DNA from: Ascidia mentula
Lineage: Eukaryota > Chordata > Ascidiacea > Phlebobranchia > Ascidiidae
Direction: 5' to 3'
Length of the DNA: 64,000 nt
Assembly: GCA_947561715.1 (NCBI GenBank)
Contig: OX387197.1
Coordinates: 18,956,266 to 19,020,265 of the forward strand
Shown: piece after piece, positions 50,668-63,139 of the stretch
Position numbering within the stretch: position 1 is the first letter of the stretch
Layout of the letters: the number at the start of each line of letters is the position of its first letter
Translations under genes and position numbers: made by a program
Notes under the pieces: generated by a model
The model's input: only the letters and a program-made list of their open reading frames with translations
Databases searched by the model: none
What the model was told of the DNA's origin: nothing

Positions 50668-52652
50668 CTATTGCTTCTTTTCGTCGTCAGGTAAAAGAAC
50701 ATCAATCGGCGTAAAACTGTAGAAGGTGACGTCACGTTTGCTATGTACAGACTTCCTAAACATCTTGTCAGTTTGATGAAAACCGTCCAGAAATCCGTTT
50801 GTGCCAAAGCACTCGTTGAAACTGGAATCAACACAGAAAAAAACATTTCAGGTTGTGAACAGGTTAACATCAAAGTTGCCAAAATATGAATAAAATGTGA
50901 TGCCGCAGCATTACCAAAAACTAAAGTCACTCTACGTCATAAAATTCGTTAAAAAAGTTGCTTTATGTATTGTTAGGACTTTCACTTCAAGATACAGTTT
51001 TAGTGCAATCTAGATTTACTTTTTATTTCAGCATAGTTCCGATTCAAACTTACTTATAGTGGTGAAAATCGTGAAACTGTGGGGAGCTAAGGAAAGGTAA
51101 GTGGTAGCCTGAGTGATGTATCAATGTGCTGATTTGGCCTTTAGCAACGTAATACCATGTAAGTATGATGTGGTTGCCAAGAAGAAATGTTCCCACGAAA
51201 AGCGGGACAAACTCCTCGATCTACAAGACACAAGAATTCCATATATCTGTGTTTGAATTATAACGGAACTAAAGGTAAAATATATGTATTGCAGCCAATT
51301 TGGATTAAGTCGGAGCGAGATCTGAAAAACTGCGGGTGATGTTTAAACTCACGAACTGGGCTGACCAGGCCCAACGCTCTACCAACCAAACTACAGGAGC
51401 TCGGTGGTTTCACGGGGTATATTGTGGCCTGTTGTGAAAACGCACAACTTACTGCGTTGCAGAAAAATAACGTCGGCAACGAAGCAGCTGCGGCTGAATC
51501 TGTGGGTAATATTTGGTGATTTGGTGAACAAATTGACTCGTGTGAAAGTGAGTTCATTTATTCACACGCTTCGAAAGAAAAGTAACTTTCAAAATTTTTA
51601 CTTACACAATTGTCGAACGGGTGGGCGTAACCTGAGCTCACACAGATTGGTGTAGTCCATTTGTGATGCTGTTTGTGAAAGAGTTTGTAGAATGGAGGCA
51701 AGTGAAGAAATCTAGAAATTCAAAACCAAAGTTTATCCTGTCTGGAAGACTTTTTGCGCTCATTGTACCGAATATTTAAAAAATAAAAATGTGGTCTGTT
51801 GATGCAATTGCGTTTCTACACAAATACCTGTGACCGTAGTAAAATGTCGCTTCGTCGGCGTAACTCATCACATAAAACTGGATGATCAGAACCCAAATAT
51901 CGGGAAGTGGGTTAAGAGCTGAGACGCCCCTTGCTTTTGGCAAAGGATAACAAAGGCAGAAGATGAAGCATGTGATGAGTTCGTTGCAGGTTGCGAGCAA
52001 CGCACAGCGAAAGTAGCTTTTCTTGTCAATCTAACACATCGGAAAACATGCTGTTACTCACAGTAACGACCATGAATGCTGGATTCATGGATAAGACGAT
52101 CATTGCGTTAAGAAATATCGCATGCGTGAGGTGCGACTATATGTAACTGTATTTGTGACCATGCGTACGTTGAAGAAAATACATCGCTGTTATGAGGATA
52201 CTTTTGCAGCTGAAACAATATCAAAAAGTTCCCGTTTTTTCACACAAATTTACTTGTTTCTTTCTTTTTTGAATTTTGTACTTGAGAAGACAACTCGGTT
52301 TGCCTGTGAGATCCAATATCATGAAAAAGAAACTCACTACCAGAAAGGGAAGCATTATAGCCAATATTGTGCCTGCAATGCAGTTAATACTCATTGAAGT
52401 TTTATCATATAAGAGAAATTAACAATGGCATTACATATTTTTACACCAGTAATGTATGCTTTATCGTTTATCACAACCAAAAAATCGTAAAGTTATTTTT
52501 CAATTTAGGCAGTTGTTATTCAATTATTTGTATATAACTTATTTAGTTTTCATACCTACGCATATGACAAACTTCTCGTCGTTATCAACAAAATCCAAAA
52601 GTTTCGACCAATAAGTCTCGAATAACCTTTTTGTTTCGTGGTAATATTCCAT
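50668..52652 (-). CDS. FAXDC2-like fatty acid hydroxylase/sterol desaturase, copy 6
   Basis: Exons 52556–52652, 52254–52372, 51828–52030, 51606–51711, 51054–51220, 50668–50821; open over 281 codons. Exon 4 is of the KLFHKQHH/FDNC type, like copies 1, 2 and 7. Distinct changes: SKLLDF in exon 1, a Leu-to-Pro change giving CYPLPKARG at the end of the second hydrophobic segment, and TDKMFRK in exon 6. The proline could disturb the membrane hairpin, but no reading-frame damage is seen. Confidence 0.9.
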
Positions 52653-53881
52653 ATCTTTTTTCAACTAAAGATTTTTGGTTTCTGTTTCTATTATTAGATT
52701 TGAAATACATTAACCACATAAGTAAACAACTCCAATAGCAAGGGCATATATGTGGGCGACCTACGGCCATGGCGGGCATCTGATCTCCGCGGGTTTCTGA
52801 AAAAAATTGTTACCTCGTGCCTTCTGCTCGTTTGTATTTGTGTTTTAAACCTGCAAATAACATGCGGGGAAACCTGACGATAACTGATGCCATTTCAGTA
52901 ACTATTCTTACAAAGCATTTGCTTCAAAACTGAATCAGACAGGTTTTAATTCAAATAAAAATAAATTTTCGCCCTGTGGGTTTTGGGAGTTCTGGTGATG
53001 TAAACCCAAGAGCACAAGGTGGTCAGCGAGAAACGTGGAACACTTCACACACAACGCAGATGACGACAAAGTAGCGTTGTTAAAGCAAGGAGTACCAGCA
53101 CATTCTTCCCGCTAACCCAATGAACCCGAATTATAATACTAAAGTGTCTATTTCCATTTACAGTTTGGCCCTTCTCGAAAAAGAAAAAAACAATTTGGCC
53201 CAATATAGCATGTTAGTTTGACATCGTTGACGTGGACCCGACACGAGGCTTTTCGCATTAAATGAGGCGTCGCACAATTTTCCTCTTCCTGGGGCGTTCA
53301 CAAAAAATCTGCGTGACCTTTCAGCTGTTAGACTTTTATACAAAAACAATTGTACTATCACGATTTCGTCCTATAAAACGTCTACGCTGTAAATATTCTC
53401 TAAACTAAAGTTATGACAATTTGCTTTTACCTCACAAGGAAAATATTTTCTACCAAGAGCGACATTGTTGTGGTGTTTTTTTCTGGGACATCGCCAAAAG
53501 CACCTGGTCGGGAAACATCAATTTAATTTCTCGCTTCCTGCCTTTTACACATCGTATAATTCTTAATTGGTCATTGAATTTTGTATTGTTAAAGTGACAA
53601 ATTAATTGGTTGGTATAGCTACGCTAGGAGGAGATCGTTCGAAGTAACAGATGCAAAAAAACACACGAATTTCAAATATAAGTGGAAGACACCGCGCGTC
53701 GCAATGACTCGCGAAGCTTCCAAATCCAAAATGTCAAGGCACCACCCGCTCATTCCGTAAATGCCACTGACAAAATTGCACATCGATGAACGTCAATGAC
53801 CCGAGTTCAGTCGAACCGCCCACTACTACTTATCGCTTTATGGACGGAGGTGGCTAAATACTGCCTCAGAACGACCTAGAC

Positions 53882-54268
53882 CAGTGTTTCTCAATCTTTT
53901 TTTCTGTACCGCCCCCCAAATACCTTAATCATTTAACAACACCGAACAGAACGGACAAAAAACATAACAAATTTATTTGTTGCTTTTCAATTATGCGATG
54001 GGTGAGGTTGGTGCAATGACATCAATTTCTCAACAGGTTTCATGTTGGGCAAAAAACAATCGTAAGTGTCCTCTATTGACGATATCAAGAAGAGATTTCT
54101 CTTTCCATCCAAAATAGTAGTAAATGCGCTGAACGCACGTTCCACCGAGTAAGAGCTGAGAAAATTGCAGAAAGGTGCTCGCGTACCTCCTGGAATTCGG
54201 TCGCATACCACTAGTGGTAAACGTAACACCGGTTGGGAAACACTCGTCGGCCTAAACAACATCCACAA
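53882..54268 (-). pseudogene. hAT transposase C-terminal remnant with terminus (U7)
   Basis: Canonical CAGTGTTTCTCAA end at 53882; coding remnant 53987–54268, one residue shorter (VEKLM, aspartate missing) than in U2–U4. Confidence 0.75.
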
Positions 54269-54792
54269 AATGATGTGTGTAACGTCCGTTGAACGCGCCC
54301 CGGTTCTTGGCGCGGAACGTCACACGAGGCGGAATTCCCGCAGTTAAAACGCGTATCTTTAATGGGCCTCAAACTCGCTCACTCAGTTGATGTTATTCTT
54401 GTTATGGAATGTGCAGTACGCACTCGTACGCAAGATAGAATGAATTCGAAGTGTAGACGATACAGACGTCGGGAGGAAACGAAAAGACAAGTAGGACACG
54501 TGGACCCTTAGAACACGGTTTCTACACAGAAGGCTCACCAACTATTTGGGAACCGGGAAAACTCTGGACCACAAAGACGGTCCAAGCAGTTACTGTCGCA
54601 CACCTAAATGAAACAGGCAACATAAAATACAATGCGCCACTACGACGTAACACACACAATGCTTACCGATAACTTGGGGCGACAGAAGATTGAATACACC
54701 ACGCTTCACGTGTGTACAAATGCAAGAGTGACACTGTGAGTACAACGACAGCGTCAACACCGTGTGTAAACTTCATCACATAAAAAAGTGTG

Positions 54793-54995
54793 CCATACCT
54801 TGCACTATGTCCATCATAGGTAAGTTTCTTAATTGTTAGGGTAGTCACGCTATACCTTGCACTATGTCCATCATAGGTAAGTTCGTTAATTGTTAGGGTA
54901 GTCACGCTATACCTTGCACTATGTCCATGATAGGTAAGTTTGTTCATTGTTAGGGTAGTCACGCTATACATTGCACTATGTCCATCACGTTAATA
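54793..54995 (-). repeat. 57-bp minisatellite, inverted arm
   Basis: About 3.5 tandem units of 57 bp (core CTATACCTTGCACTATGTCC) in the orientation opposite to the units that follow. The switch lies at about 54996–55005. Confidence 0.9.
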
Positions 54996-54999
54996 AACA

Positions 55000-55555
55000 T
55001 TAACGTTTAACAAACTTACTTATCATGGTCATATTGCAAGGTATAGCGTGACTACCCTAACGTTTAACAAACTTACCTATCATGGACATATTGCAAGGTA
55101 TAGCGTGACTACATTAACGTTTAACAAACTTACCTATCATGGGCATAGTGCAAGGTATAGCCTGACTACTCTAAAGTTTAACAAACTTACCCATCATGGA
55201 CATAGTGCAAGGTATAGAGTGACTACCTTAACGTTTAACAAACTTACCTATCATAGACATAATGCAAGGTATAGCGTGACTACCTAAACGATTAGCAAAC
55301 TTACCTGTCATTGACATAATGCAAGGTATAGCGTGACTACCTAAACTATTAGCAAACTCACCTATCATAGACATAATGCAAGGTATAGCGTGACTACTCT
55401 AACGTTTAACTATCGTGGACACAGTGTAAGGTATTGCGTGACTACCTTAACGTTTAACAAAGTTACCTATCGTGGACACAGTGCAAGGTATAGCGTGACT
55501 ACCTTAACGTTTACAAAGTTACCTATCGTGGACACAGTGCAAGGTATAGTGTGAC
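55000..55555 (+). repeat. 57-bp minisatellite, direct arm
   Basis: About ten units with core GGACATAGTGCAAGGTATAG. The spacing between successive GCAAGG strings is 57 bp (55036, 55093, 55150); later units are shorter. A last part-unit continues at 57504–57560, after the inserted element. An apparent open frame here is just the repeat. Confidence 0.92.
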
Positions 55556-57503
55556 CATAGTATACTCTTATGGTAGTGCAACGGCTCCTATTTTCTTTGT
55601 TTGTTTTATTGTCTGTGGGAAACTCCGTCACGCATGATTTCCAGGAGATCAAATGCGACTTTTTGCATACGAAGAGATAGGAAACACGCAAACAAATTGG
55701 AATTACTTAAAACGTGGGTAGAATTTTAAAACGAATTTTCAGTATGTTAAAACAAGTATTATACTGATTCGAATGGGTAAAAAAATAAGAAATAAATCAT
55801 TTCCTTTTTTGAAATAACGCATCGTTTTTCCGAAAAAATTTTTGAAGGCCTTGTGCAAATGGAATGAAAAAGCGTAAGTATGCCACTTTGCATTTGTTTT
55901 TCTTGTTAAGTGTGTTTCAACATGCCTCTGCTGACGTAATCTAACTGTGACGTAATCATGACGCAGATTGTGAGTACTAATCTGGCTAAAACAGCTTTGT
56001 TTGTTGTAGAAAGACATTTTAAGGCAAAATAACGTAGTCTGCCATAAGTAGACTATATTTTGAAGTTATTCCGGGTGTTCAGACATTTATAAATGTGCTG
56101 CTAATCTATGTTTGCATGTATCTTATATCTTGATGTAATATTTTAATAGGGTTTGACCATTTTTATGTGTTGGATATGTATCAATGCACTCCATAAACTA
56201 AAAAGTGACCAAACAAAGTTAGTAGATTTTGGTATTATGTCACAGGTTCGCATGTTGCAGTTTAAAGTAAAACTCCACTTAATCTGTCTTCCTTGCCTAA
56301 ATTTGTAAGTCCAAATTATCACATACTATTTTGCCAGAACAAGACAGAAGTAATATATTTCAGACAATCTTCAGGATTCTCAGATGAAAGAAGCAAGATT
56401 TTTGTACCAATCTCCACAAATTTATATCATTTGAATTCTGTCTCTGATGAAACCATTTAATTTGTTCAAATATTATAAAATTATTGTAAGTTTTATAGTG
56501 TATGATAATAAATTATAAATCAAAATGTATGACTAACTCCTGTCTAGAAAAAAACAATCACCACACAAAAAGTAAACAGGATACTTTATTTATGTACAAT
56601 TGCAAAGGAAATACTCATGTCATGCTTGCATCAGAATATATTTCAACAACATGAAACCCAAAGCTTCTTTGAAAAATACATTTTTGAATCTTAAGTTAAC
56701 AGGCACATCATGTATTGCTAACTTTTTTATCTAGTTTTGTTTCTCCACACTGTGAATTTTGTAAACAACAACCTAAAAGAATTCAAAAATATGTTTCTGT
56801 ATGGCAAATACACACAAGATTACATCTACATAACAAACTGACTCACATAGAAAAACCTGTAGGTGATTATGAAACATATCATATTACATAAATTTGTATG
56901 CATATTCTTCAAAAAAATATTTTTGCCTGTGGTAGCTAGGCTACTTAACTTTACCAGTTTCACAAAGTTTATTTCAGAGCAAGCAGCCCCAAAGCATTTC
57001 GACCTTTGGTCATTTGTTGATGTACATAGTAGTTAGGAATTGAATCTTGCATGAAAATCACAATACCTAAAAAAACGCATCTTTTACACGATAGGATACA
57101 TTATAACCGTATTTATGCCTATAAATTGACGTCATGATTACGTCACTAGATTTATTACGTCAACACAGGTATGTTTATACATACTCAAGCCAAATATTAC
57201 ATAAGGTGGTATACTTGCACTTTAAAATTTCCAATTTACACATGGTGTCCAAAAACTGTTCGACAAAACATCACCGTACCTCGGAAAGAAGGGTAGAAAA
57301 TATTTAATATTTTTAATTATTGGAATCAATATAGTACTAACTTTAACATACTAAAAATTCAGCTCGAAACTCTACCCACGTTTTAAGTAATTCCAATTTA
57401 TTTGTTAGTTTCCTATCTCTTCGTATGCAAAAAGTCGCATTTGATCTCCTGGAAGTCATGCGTGACGGAGACAATGGTTGCACTACCATAAGAGTATACT
57501 ATG
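55556..57503. mobile_element. Long-TIR DNA transposon remnant, 1948 bp, inside the minisatellite
   Basis: The ends are inverted copies: CATAGTATACTCTTATGG… on the left and …CCATAAGAGTATACTATG on the right. They are flanked by a 7-bp repeat GTGTGAC (55549–55555 and 57504–57510), possibly 5 bp if a further C/G belongs to the ends. Similarity resumes after a left-side insertion of about 35 bp and extends, weakly, to a TGACGTAATC-containing segment about 400 bp in (near 55935 and 57130). No transposase was recognised. Confidence 0.82.
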
Positions 57504-57700
57504 GTGTGACTACCTTAACGTTTACAAAGTTACCTATCGTGGACGCTGTGCAATATATAGGGTAAATGATTTCAATTACCCTCCTTGGATGAAAATATGT
57601 ACACGCCCTGTTTGCCGCTGCAGTCACGTGTTTAGGTTACCGATTTTATCCAGATTACTGATCTTGGACGCTAACCTATGTTGGCCGTAACGTTACAACC
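57504..57700 (+). other. Right flank of the minisatellite insertion
   Basis: Begins with a last minisatellite part-unit (to about 57560), then about 140 bp of sequence not seen in other units before rejoining unit sequence at GTTAACTTTGCC (57709). About 60 bp present in the other units (GCAGCTATATACTGTTCAGC…) is missing, so the block replaced rather than simply interrupted unit sequence. Confidence 0.7.
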
Positions 57701-57952
57701 CCTTCTCGTTAACTTTGCCAAAGTTACAATTTACACATTTATTTGGTACTTCAGTCGTTTCACACATATGTACAAATAGACTCACCAGAAAATGCTCGTT
57801 CGCAACACAAAAAACCTTTTGCAGAATAAAAATGACGTAGCACTGTGCTGCACAGTTGTCGAACACAAAAAGGACAGAACCACGTTGCGTTATCACTTAA
57901 AACTTGGACTCCTATTATTACGTCACAGACCGTATGGGATTGCAACACACAT

Positions 57953-58096
57953 AGGCCGAGTCCACACTCACGCTTTGCGCCGGCGGATTCTTTGTTTGTT
58001 TAATTATACGCCGGCGTGCGGGCGTACGCTCGGGACAATGAAACAAACAAACAAACAATCCGCCGGCGCAAAGCGTGAGTGTGGTGGACCCGGCCT
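57953..58096. mobile_element. Foldback MITE (U7)
   Basis: Best-preserved palindrome, with GCCGGCGGATT paired to AATCCGCCGGC; it has a GTG duplication near the right end (GTGTGGTGGACC). Confidence 0.85.
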
Positions 58097-59408
58097 TAGT
58101 GTAGAGAAAAATGTGCATTCATAGAAATCGGCAAATTACTGGCAAACAAGATGTAACGATGTGGAAAACGTCTGAAAAACAACAATTATAAATGGTATGT
58201 AGCGCACATGTTAATAATTTCCTTTACAAAATCTATTATTGTGACTTTGAATTTGAACACAAAACAACCGTAAATGTCCTGAAGCATATATTCAACTTTA
58301 CCTCTGACACGTAAGGACGTTGTTGTCACACGTGCCTTGTTACGTTTGCGTGTAACTGCAAAACGAGTTTCTAATACTGTGTTACCTGGCGTAAAAGCAA
58401 GCCGTGTTATGATAAGTAAAGTGACTTTTCTCCTTTGTAAAATATTTTTGCAAAAGACTGCACAGTTACTCTGAATAGCCTTCATTAAAATCATTGTGAT
58501 ATGGAACAGATAAGAACAATATATACCAATCCCTACCGAGCAAAACACAATTCAATTTTACGGCACTTAGGGTTTAAAACAAATTCAACCTGTTGCAATA
58601 GTTTTGTGACCAGGTTAGCAAAGACACTGATGTGTTGCAAGTATTGCTGGAGAAGGCAAGAGAATTGCTACGTTTGCATAAATGTCATTCTTTACATCGA
58701 TTGCGTATAATAGTATACCTGGTGGTTTAAAGTTTGTGTAGTTTCAGATGTATGATAAATCGGTCACCCACACGCAAACAAAGCAGGTCGTATGCTTAAT
58801 ACACTATTGGGGGCCGTTTGCAATTTATCGTTGAAATGGGTTTGTTATTAAAAAAACGAGAAAGAGTTATAAATGCTTGCATCATGGTGCAAGACAAAAA
58901 TGCTAGAAATACTAGAATCCCAACGAGGGTTCGCATCAATTGCGGTACAAAAAGCCAAATGAAGCAATGACTGGAAAATATTTCACGTTGAAAGTTTGTG
59001 CCTTCTATAAGCATAGGCCTGCATTATAAAACAACAAATAGCACCCATGCCGAAGGGAATCCACTTCAATAGACGGACAAAGCAAGCTTTATGTGCTAAA
59101 TATTTACTACGATTCAAGTCAAGCGTGAAATTAAAAACTTTATTCGATAAAGCGTTTTTTCGACAACAAAAATGTTCAATCCGAAGCTAAAAGCTGAACA
59201 AACGCAACACTTCAGACGAATTGGTGACATTGCTTACTTTTAAAGTTATTTGCTACTTTTATCAGCTCTGCTACAAGCTTCCTTTTTCAAAATAAATTAT
59301 TTTTTTTACAAATTAGACAGAAAACAGTCGCACCCGCAAATTGTAAAGTTAAAAAGTGTTGTATGTAACTTGTTGCATTTATACACCGCGTCCAAGTCGC
59401 TGTGTAAA

Positions 59409-62400
59409 CTATTGCTTCTTTTCGTCGTCAGGTAACAGAACATCAATCGGCGTAAAACTGTAGAAGGTGACGTCACGTTTGCTATGTACAGACTTCCTAA
59501 ACCTCTTGTCGGTTTGATGAAAACCGTCCAGAAATCCGCTTGAGCCAAAGCACTCGTTGAAACTGGAATCAACACACAAAAAAACATTTCAGGTTGTGAA
59601 CAGGTTAACACCAAAGTTGCCAAAATATGAATAAAATGTGATGCCGCAGCATTACCAAAAACAAAAGTCACTCTACGTCATAAAATTCGTTAGAAAAGTT
59701 GCTTCAAGTATTGTTAGGACTTTCACTTCAAGATACAGTTTTAGTGCAATCTAGATTTACTTTCTATTTCAGCATAGTTTCGATTCAAACTTACTTATAG
59801 TGGTGGAAATCGTGAAACTGTGGGGAGCTAAGGAAAGGTAAGTGGTAGCCTGAGTGATGAATCAATGTGCTGGTTTGGCCTTTAGCAACGTAATACCATG
59901 TAAGTATGATGTGGTTGCCAAGAAGAAATGTTCCCACGAAAAACGGGACAAACTCCTCGATCTACAAGACACAAGAATTCCATATATCTGTGTTTCAATT
60001 ATAATGGGGCCTGGTGTGAAAACGCACAACTTACTGCGTTGCAGAAAAATAACGTGTGTAACGAAGCAGCTGCGGGTGAATATTTGGGAAATACAAGTCA
60101 AAGATTTGGTAAATAAATTGCTCGTGTGGAAGTGAGTTCATTTATTCACACGCTTCGAAATTAAAGTAACTTTCAAAATTTTCACTTACACAATTGTCCA
60201 ACGGGTGGGCGTAACCTGAGCTCACACAGATTGGTGTAGTCCATTTGTGATGCTGTTTGTGAAAGAGTTTGTAGAATGGAGGCAAGTGAAGAAATCTAGA
60301 AATTTAAAACCAAAGTTTATCCTGTCTGGAAGACTTTTTGCGCTCATTTTACCGAATATTAAAAAAGTAAAAATGTGGTCTGTTGATGCAATTGCGTTTC
60401 TACACAAATACCTGTGACCGTAGTAAAATGTCGCTTCGTCGGCGTAACTCATCACATAAAACTGGATGATCAGAACCCAAATATCGGGAAGTGGGTTAAG
60501 AGCTGAGACGCCCCTTGCTTTTAGCAAAGGATAACAAAGGCAGAAGATGAAGCATGTGATCAGTTCGTTGCAGGTTGCGAGCAACGCACAGCGAAAGTAG
60601 CTTTTCTTGTCAATCTACAACATCGGAAAACATGCTGTTACTCAAAGTAACGACCATGAATGCTGGATTCATGGATAAGACGATCATTGCGTTAAGAAAT
60701 ATCGCATGCGTGCGGTGCGATTAATGATGTAACTGTATTTGTGACCATGCGTACGTTGAAGAAAATATATCGATGTTATGAGGTTACTTTTGCAGCTAAA
60801 AGAATATAAAAAGTCCCTTTTTTACTCATATTTACTTGTTGCTTTCTTTTTTGAATTTTGTACTTGAGAAGACAACTCGGTTTGCCTGTGAGATCCAATA
60901 TCATGAAAAAGAAACTCACTACCAGAAAGGGAAGCATTACAGCCAATGTAGTGCCTGCAATGCAGTTATTACTCATTGAAGTTTTATCATATAATACTAT
61001 GTTTCCATGTCGCGATTTGGCTTAGCCCAAAATGTTTGGTCCATGTTTTACGTTTTGGTCCTAAAACGGGTCGTGTTTCCATGTCGCGTACGCATTCAAG
61101 CGTAACAATTTTTCGCCCTTCACTGATCGTGTCGCGGGGTTTTTGAAAGTGCGAAAACCTGACAAATCGTCTCTATCGGACGCTTGTGTCTCAAAAAAGT
61201 TTGATTCGAACTGTGTGGCAGTTGTTTTAGTGTCTTTCCGCACTTTTAATTAGTTTTTTTCCAATTTTGTGCATAGTACAATAACCATGGTTCAACCTTG
61301 AAAACAGATTGGCAAAGTTCTTCCAAACAACACAAGAGGTATGTTTAACTTGACTTTTATTACTAATAATGAAAAAAACAACCACTGTCAATCTTACAGA
61401 TATTTGAGAATCACTGGAGAGAGATGATTACTGCCATACAAGTGCAAAACTGGACAAAATTATGAATGTTTTATATTGTCCTTTACTTGTTGATTTGTTG
61501 AATGGGCAAAGCTTTATTGCAAAAAAAAATAAACAAAATGGTCAGAACATGTTGTCACAGTCCTTGCTTGTCAGGCCACAACTTCTAATCCTGGTGCTTT
61601 TTTAAGAGTGTTTGTGCATCTTCACAAGGGTAATGGAAATGTAGCATGTTCAACAATTTAAATGAACTTTGACTTCCAGAACTATTTTCTAGTTCATTTT
61701 CTTGCATAACTAATTAATAAGTGTATTTCAACAACAGTTGGTCATTGTGCTAGCTGTGGATCTGGGAAAATGACACAAAAAAATCATTCTGTGTGTTTTA
61801 TCTCCAAAGCTATTAAGTACCTAATCTGATGCAGTTATCTAGAATGTGGAAAAGCTATTGTGTTCACCAATTTGTAATACCATATATTGCATGAACATGC
61901 AAAAACTTTTATATGGTTATCAATGCATCCACAGCACTCTTGTCCACTTTCTAAGTTAAATTTATGCACAAAACTTACCATCAAAATGTTACATTTAAAA
62001 CTGCAGTTCAACATAACATCCATGCATAAAAGGATGAGAAAGGCCTATATAATCCACTTGCAAAGTAATAAAACGCCCCTTGCTACCCATCAAAAAAGAA
62101 ATATATTCACAATAAAAGCGATTAACGGAGGCTGTAAGTAACTGAGGACATTCATTTAAATACCGTGCAAAACGCGCGTTAAATTAATCGAAAAAGCTGC
62201 TGTTTACTGCGCAAAAAACTACTAAACCCTGCAGCAGTCATTACATGGCCGAAAAATTACTTGGCCAAAGTCAGTTAAGGACCACCTATTTTGATGGCCC
62301 AAAAATTCAGCCGTTTTGGCCAAGTACTCGGCCTGCGTCATTTGCGTCACTTCCATATTTGGTCACATGGCCCAAATACATGGACAAAACTCGCGACATG

Positions 62401-62651
62401 GAAACATAGTATAAGAGAAGATAACAATGACATATACATATTTTTACACTAGTGATGTATGCTTTATCGTTTATCACAACCAAAATCCTAATTTTCTTTC
62501 AATTTAAGCAGTTATTATTCAATTATTTGTATATAACTTATTCAGTTTTCATACCTACGCATATGACAAACTTCTCGTCGTTATCAACAAAATCCAAAAC
62601 TTTCGACCAATAAGTCTCAAACAACCTTTTTGTTTCGTCGTAATATTCCAT
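59409..62651 (-). CDS. FAXDC2-like fatty acid hydroxylase/sterol desaturase, copy 7 (large intron 1)
   Basis: Exons 62555–62651, 60836–60954, 60412–60614, 60190–60295, 59795–59961, 59409–59562; open over 281 codons. Intron 1 is 1600 bp instead of about 180 bp because a 1417-bp TIR element sits in it; both splice sites remain. It is the most diverged copy: MEYYDETKRLFE in exon 1, TTLAVMLPF in exon 2, HPLDNC in exon 4 and GSSGFLDGF in exon 6. Intron 4 is short and lacks the tRNA-like sequence. The histidine boxes are unchanged, which argues for continued constraint. Confidence 0.88.
60995..62411. mobile_element. TIR element in intron 1 of gene copy 7, 1417 bp
   Basis: Ends TACTATGTTTCCATGTCGCG and its inverse CGCGACATGGAAACATAGTA, flanked by TAA on both sides (60992–60994, 62412–62414). 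The matching intron in the other copies reads straight through this point. A 3-bp TAA duplication fits PIF/Harbinger-type elements. An internal GTGTTTCCATGTCGCG near 61073 repeats the terminus. No transposase frame was seen, so it is non-autonomous. Confidence 0.88.
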
Positions 62652-62796
62652 ATCTTTTTTCAACTAAAGGTTTTTGGTTTCTGTTTCTATTATTAGATGT
62701 GAAATACATTAACCACTTAAGTAAACAACTCCAATAGCAAGGATATATGTAGAACGATCTACGGCCATGGCGGGCATCTGATCTCCGCGGGACTCT

Positions 62797-63139
62797 TTAA
62801 CACTACAACTTTTGCTGTTAACTAACCTTACGGAAACACATACAAACATTTAGCATGGGACAAGTGGGAGAATATGCTACGGTTCTGTGGTGGAGCAGAA
62901 TCGTGAGCGAATTCACGTTTCACATATAAAGTAGCAACAACATTCACCATTTAGATCTCTTTTTTAATCGTTATTTTTTCAAACCTGAATCATAAACGTT
63001 TGAATTCAAAGGTGGTTTAATTAACCACAACTCCCAATCGGACATGTCATTTTTGGCCCATTCCGACCACAGAGATGCTTCTAAATTGTTTAAATTCTTT
63101 CACTTCAAAATTGTAAATACAAGTAGTTAATCTATAAAC
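62797..63139. other. Unmatched insertion upstream of gene copy 7
   Basis: Between ATCTCCGCGGGA and TTACCTCGTGCC the other units have only about 15 bp. Here about 340 bp are present with no terminal repeats, coding frame or known motif that I can see. Confidence 0.6.

Larger units (their letters stand above)
48166..53932 (-). repeat. Array 2, unit U6 (5767 bp)
   Basis: Starts with the same hAT deletion junction as U5. Contains the MITE (49206–49339) and gene copy 6. Intron 4 is of the U1/U2 type. Flanks 48.4–49.2, 49.4–50.6 and 52.7–53.8 kb hold no gene I can recognise. Confidence 0.93.

Noticed and set aside
55048-55287. Repetitive open frame in U7
   Set aside because: It is a direct translation of the 57-bp minisatellite, whose unit length is a multiple of three.
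55000-55555. CRISPR-like array
   Set aside because: The 57-bp units are contiguous with no unique spacers, and the sequence context is eukaryotic.
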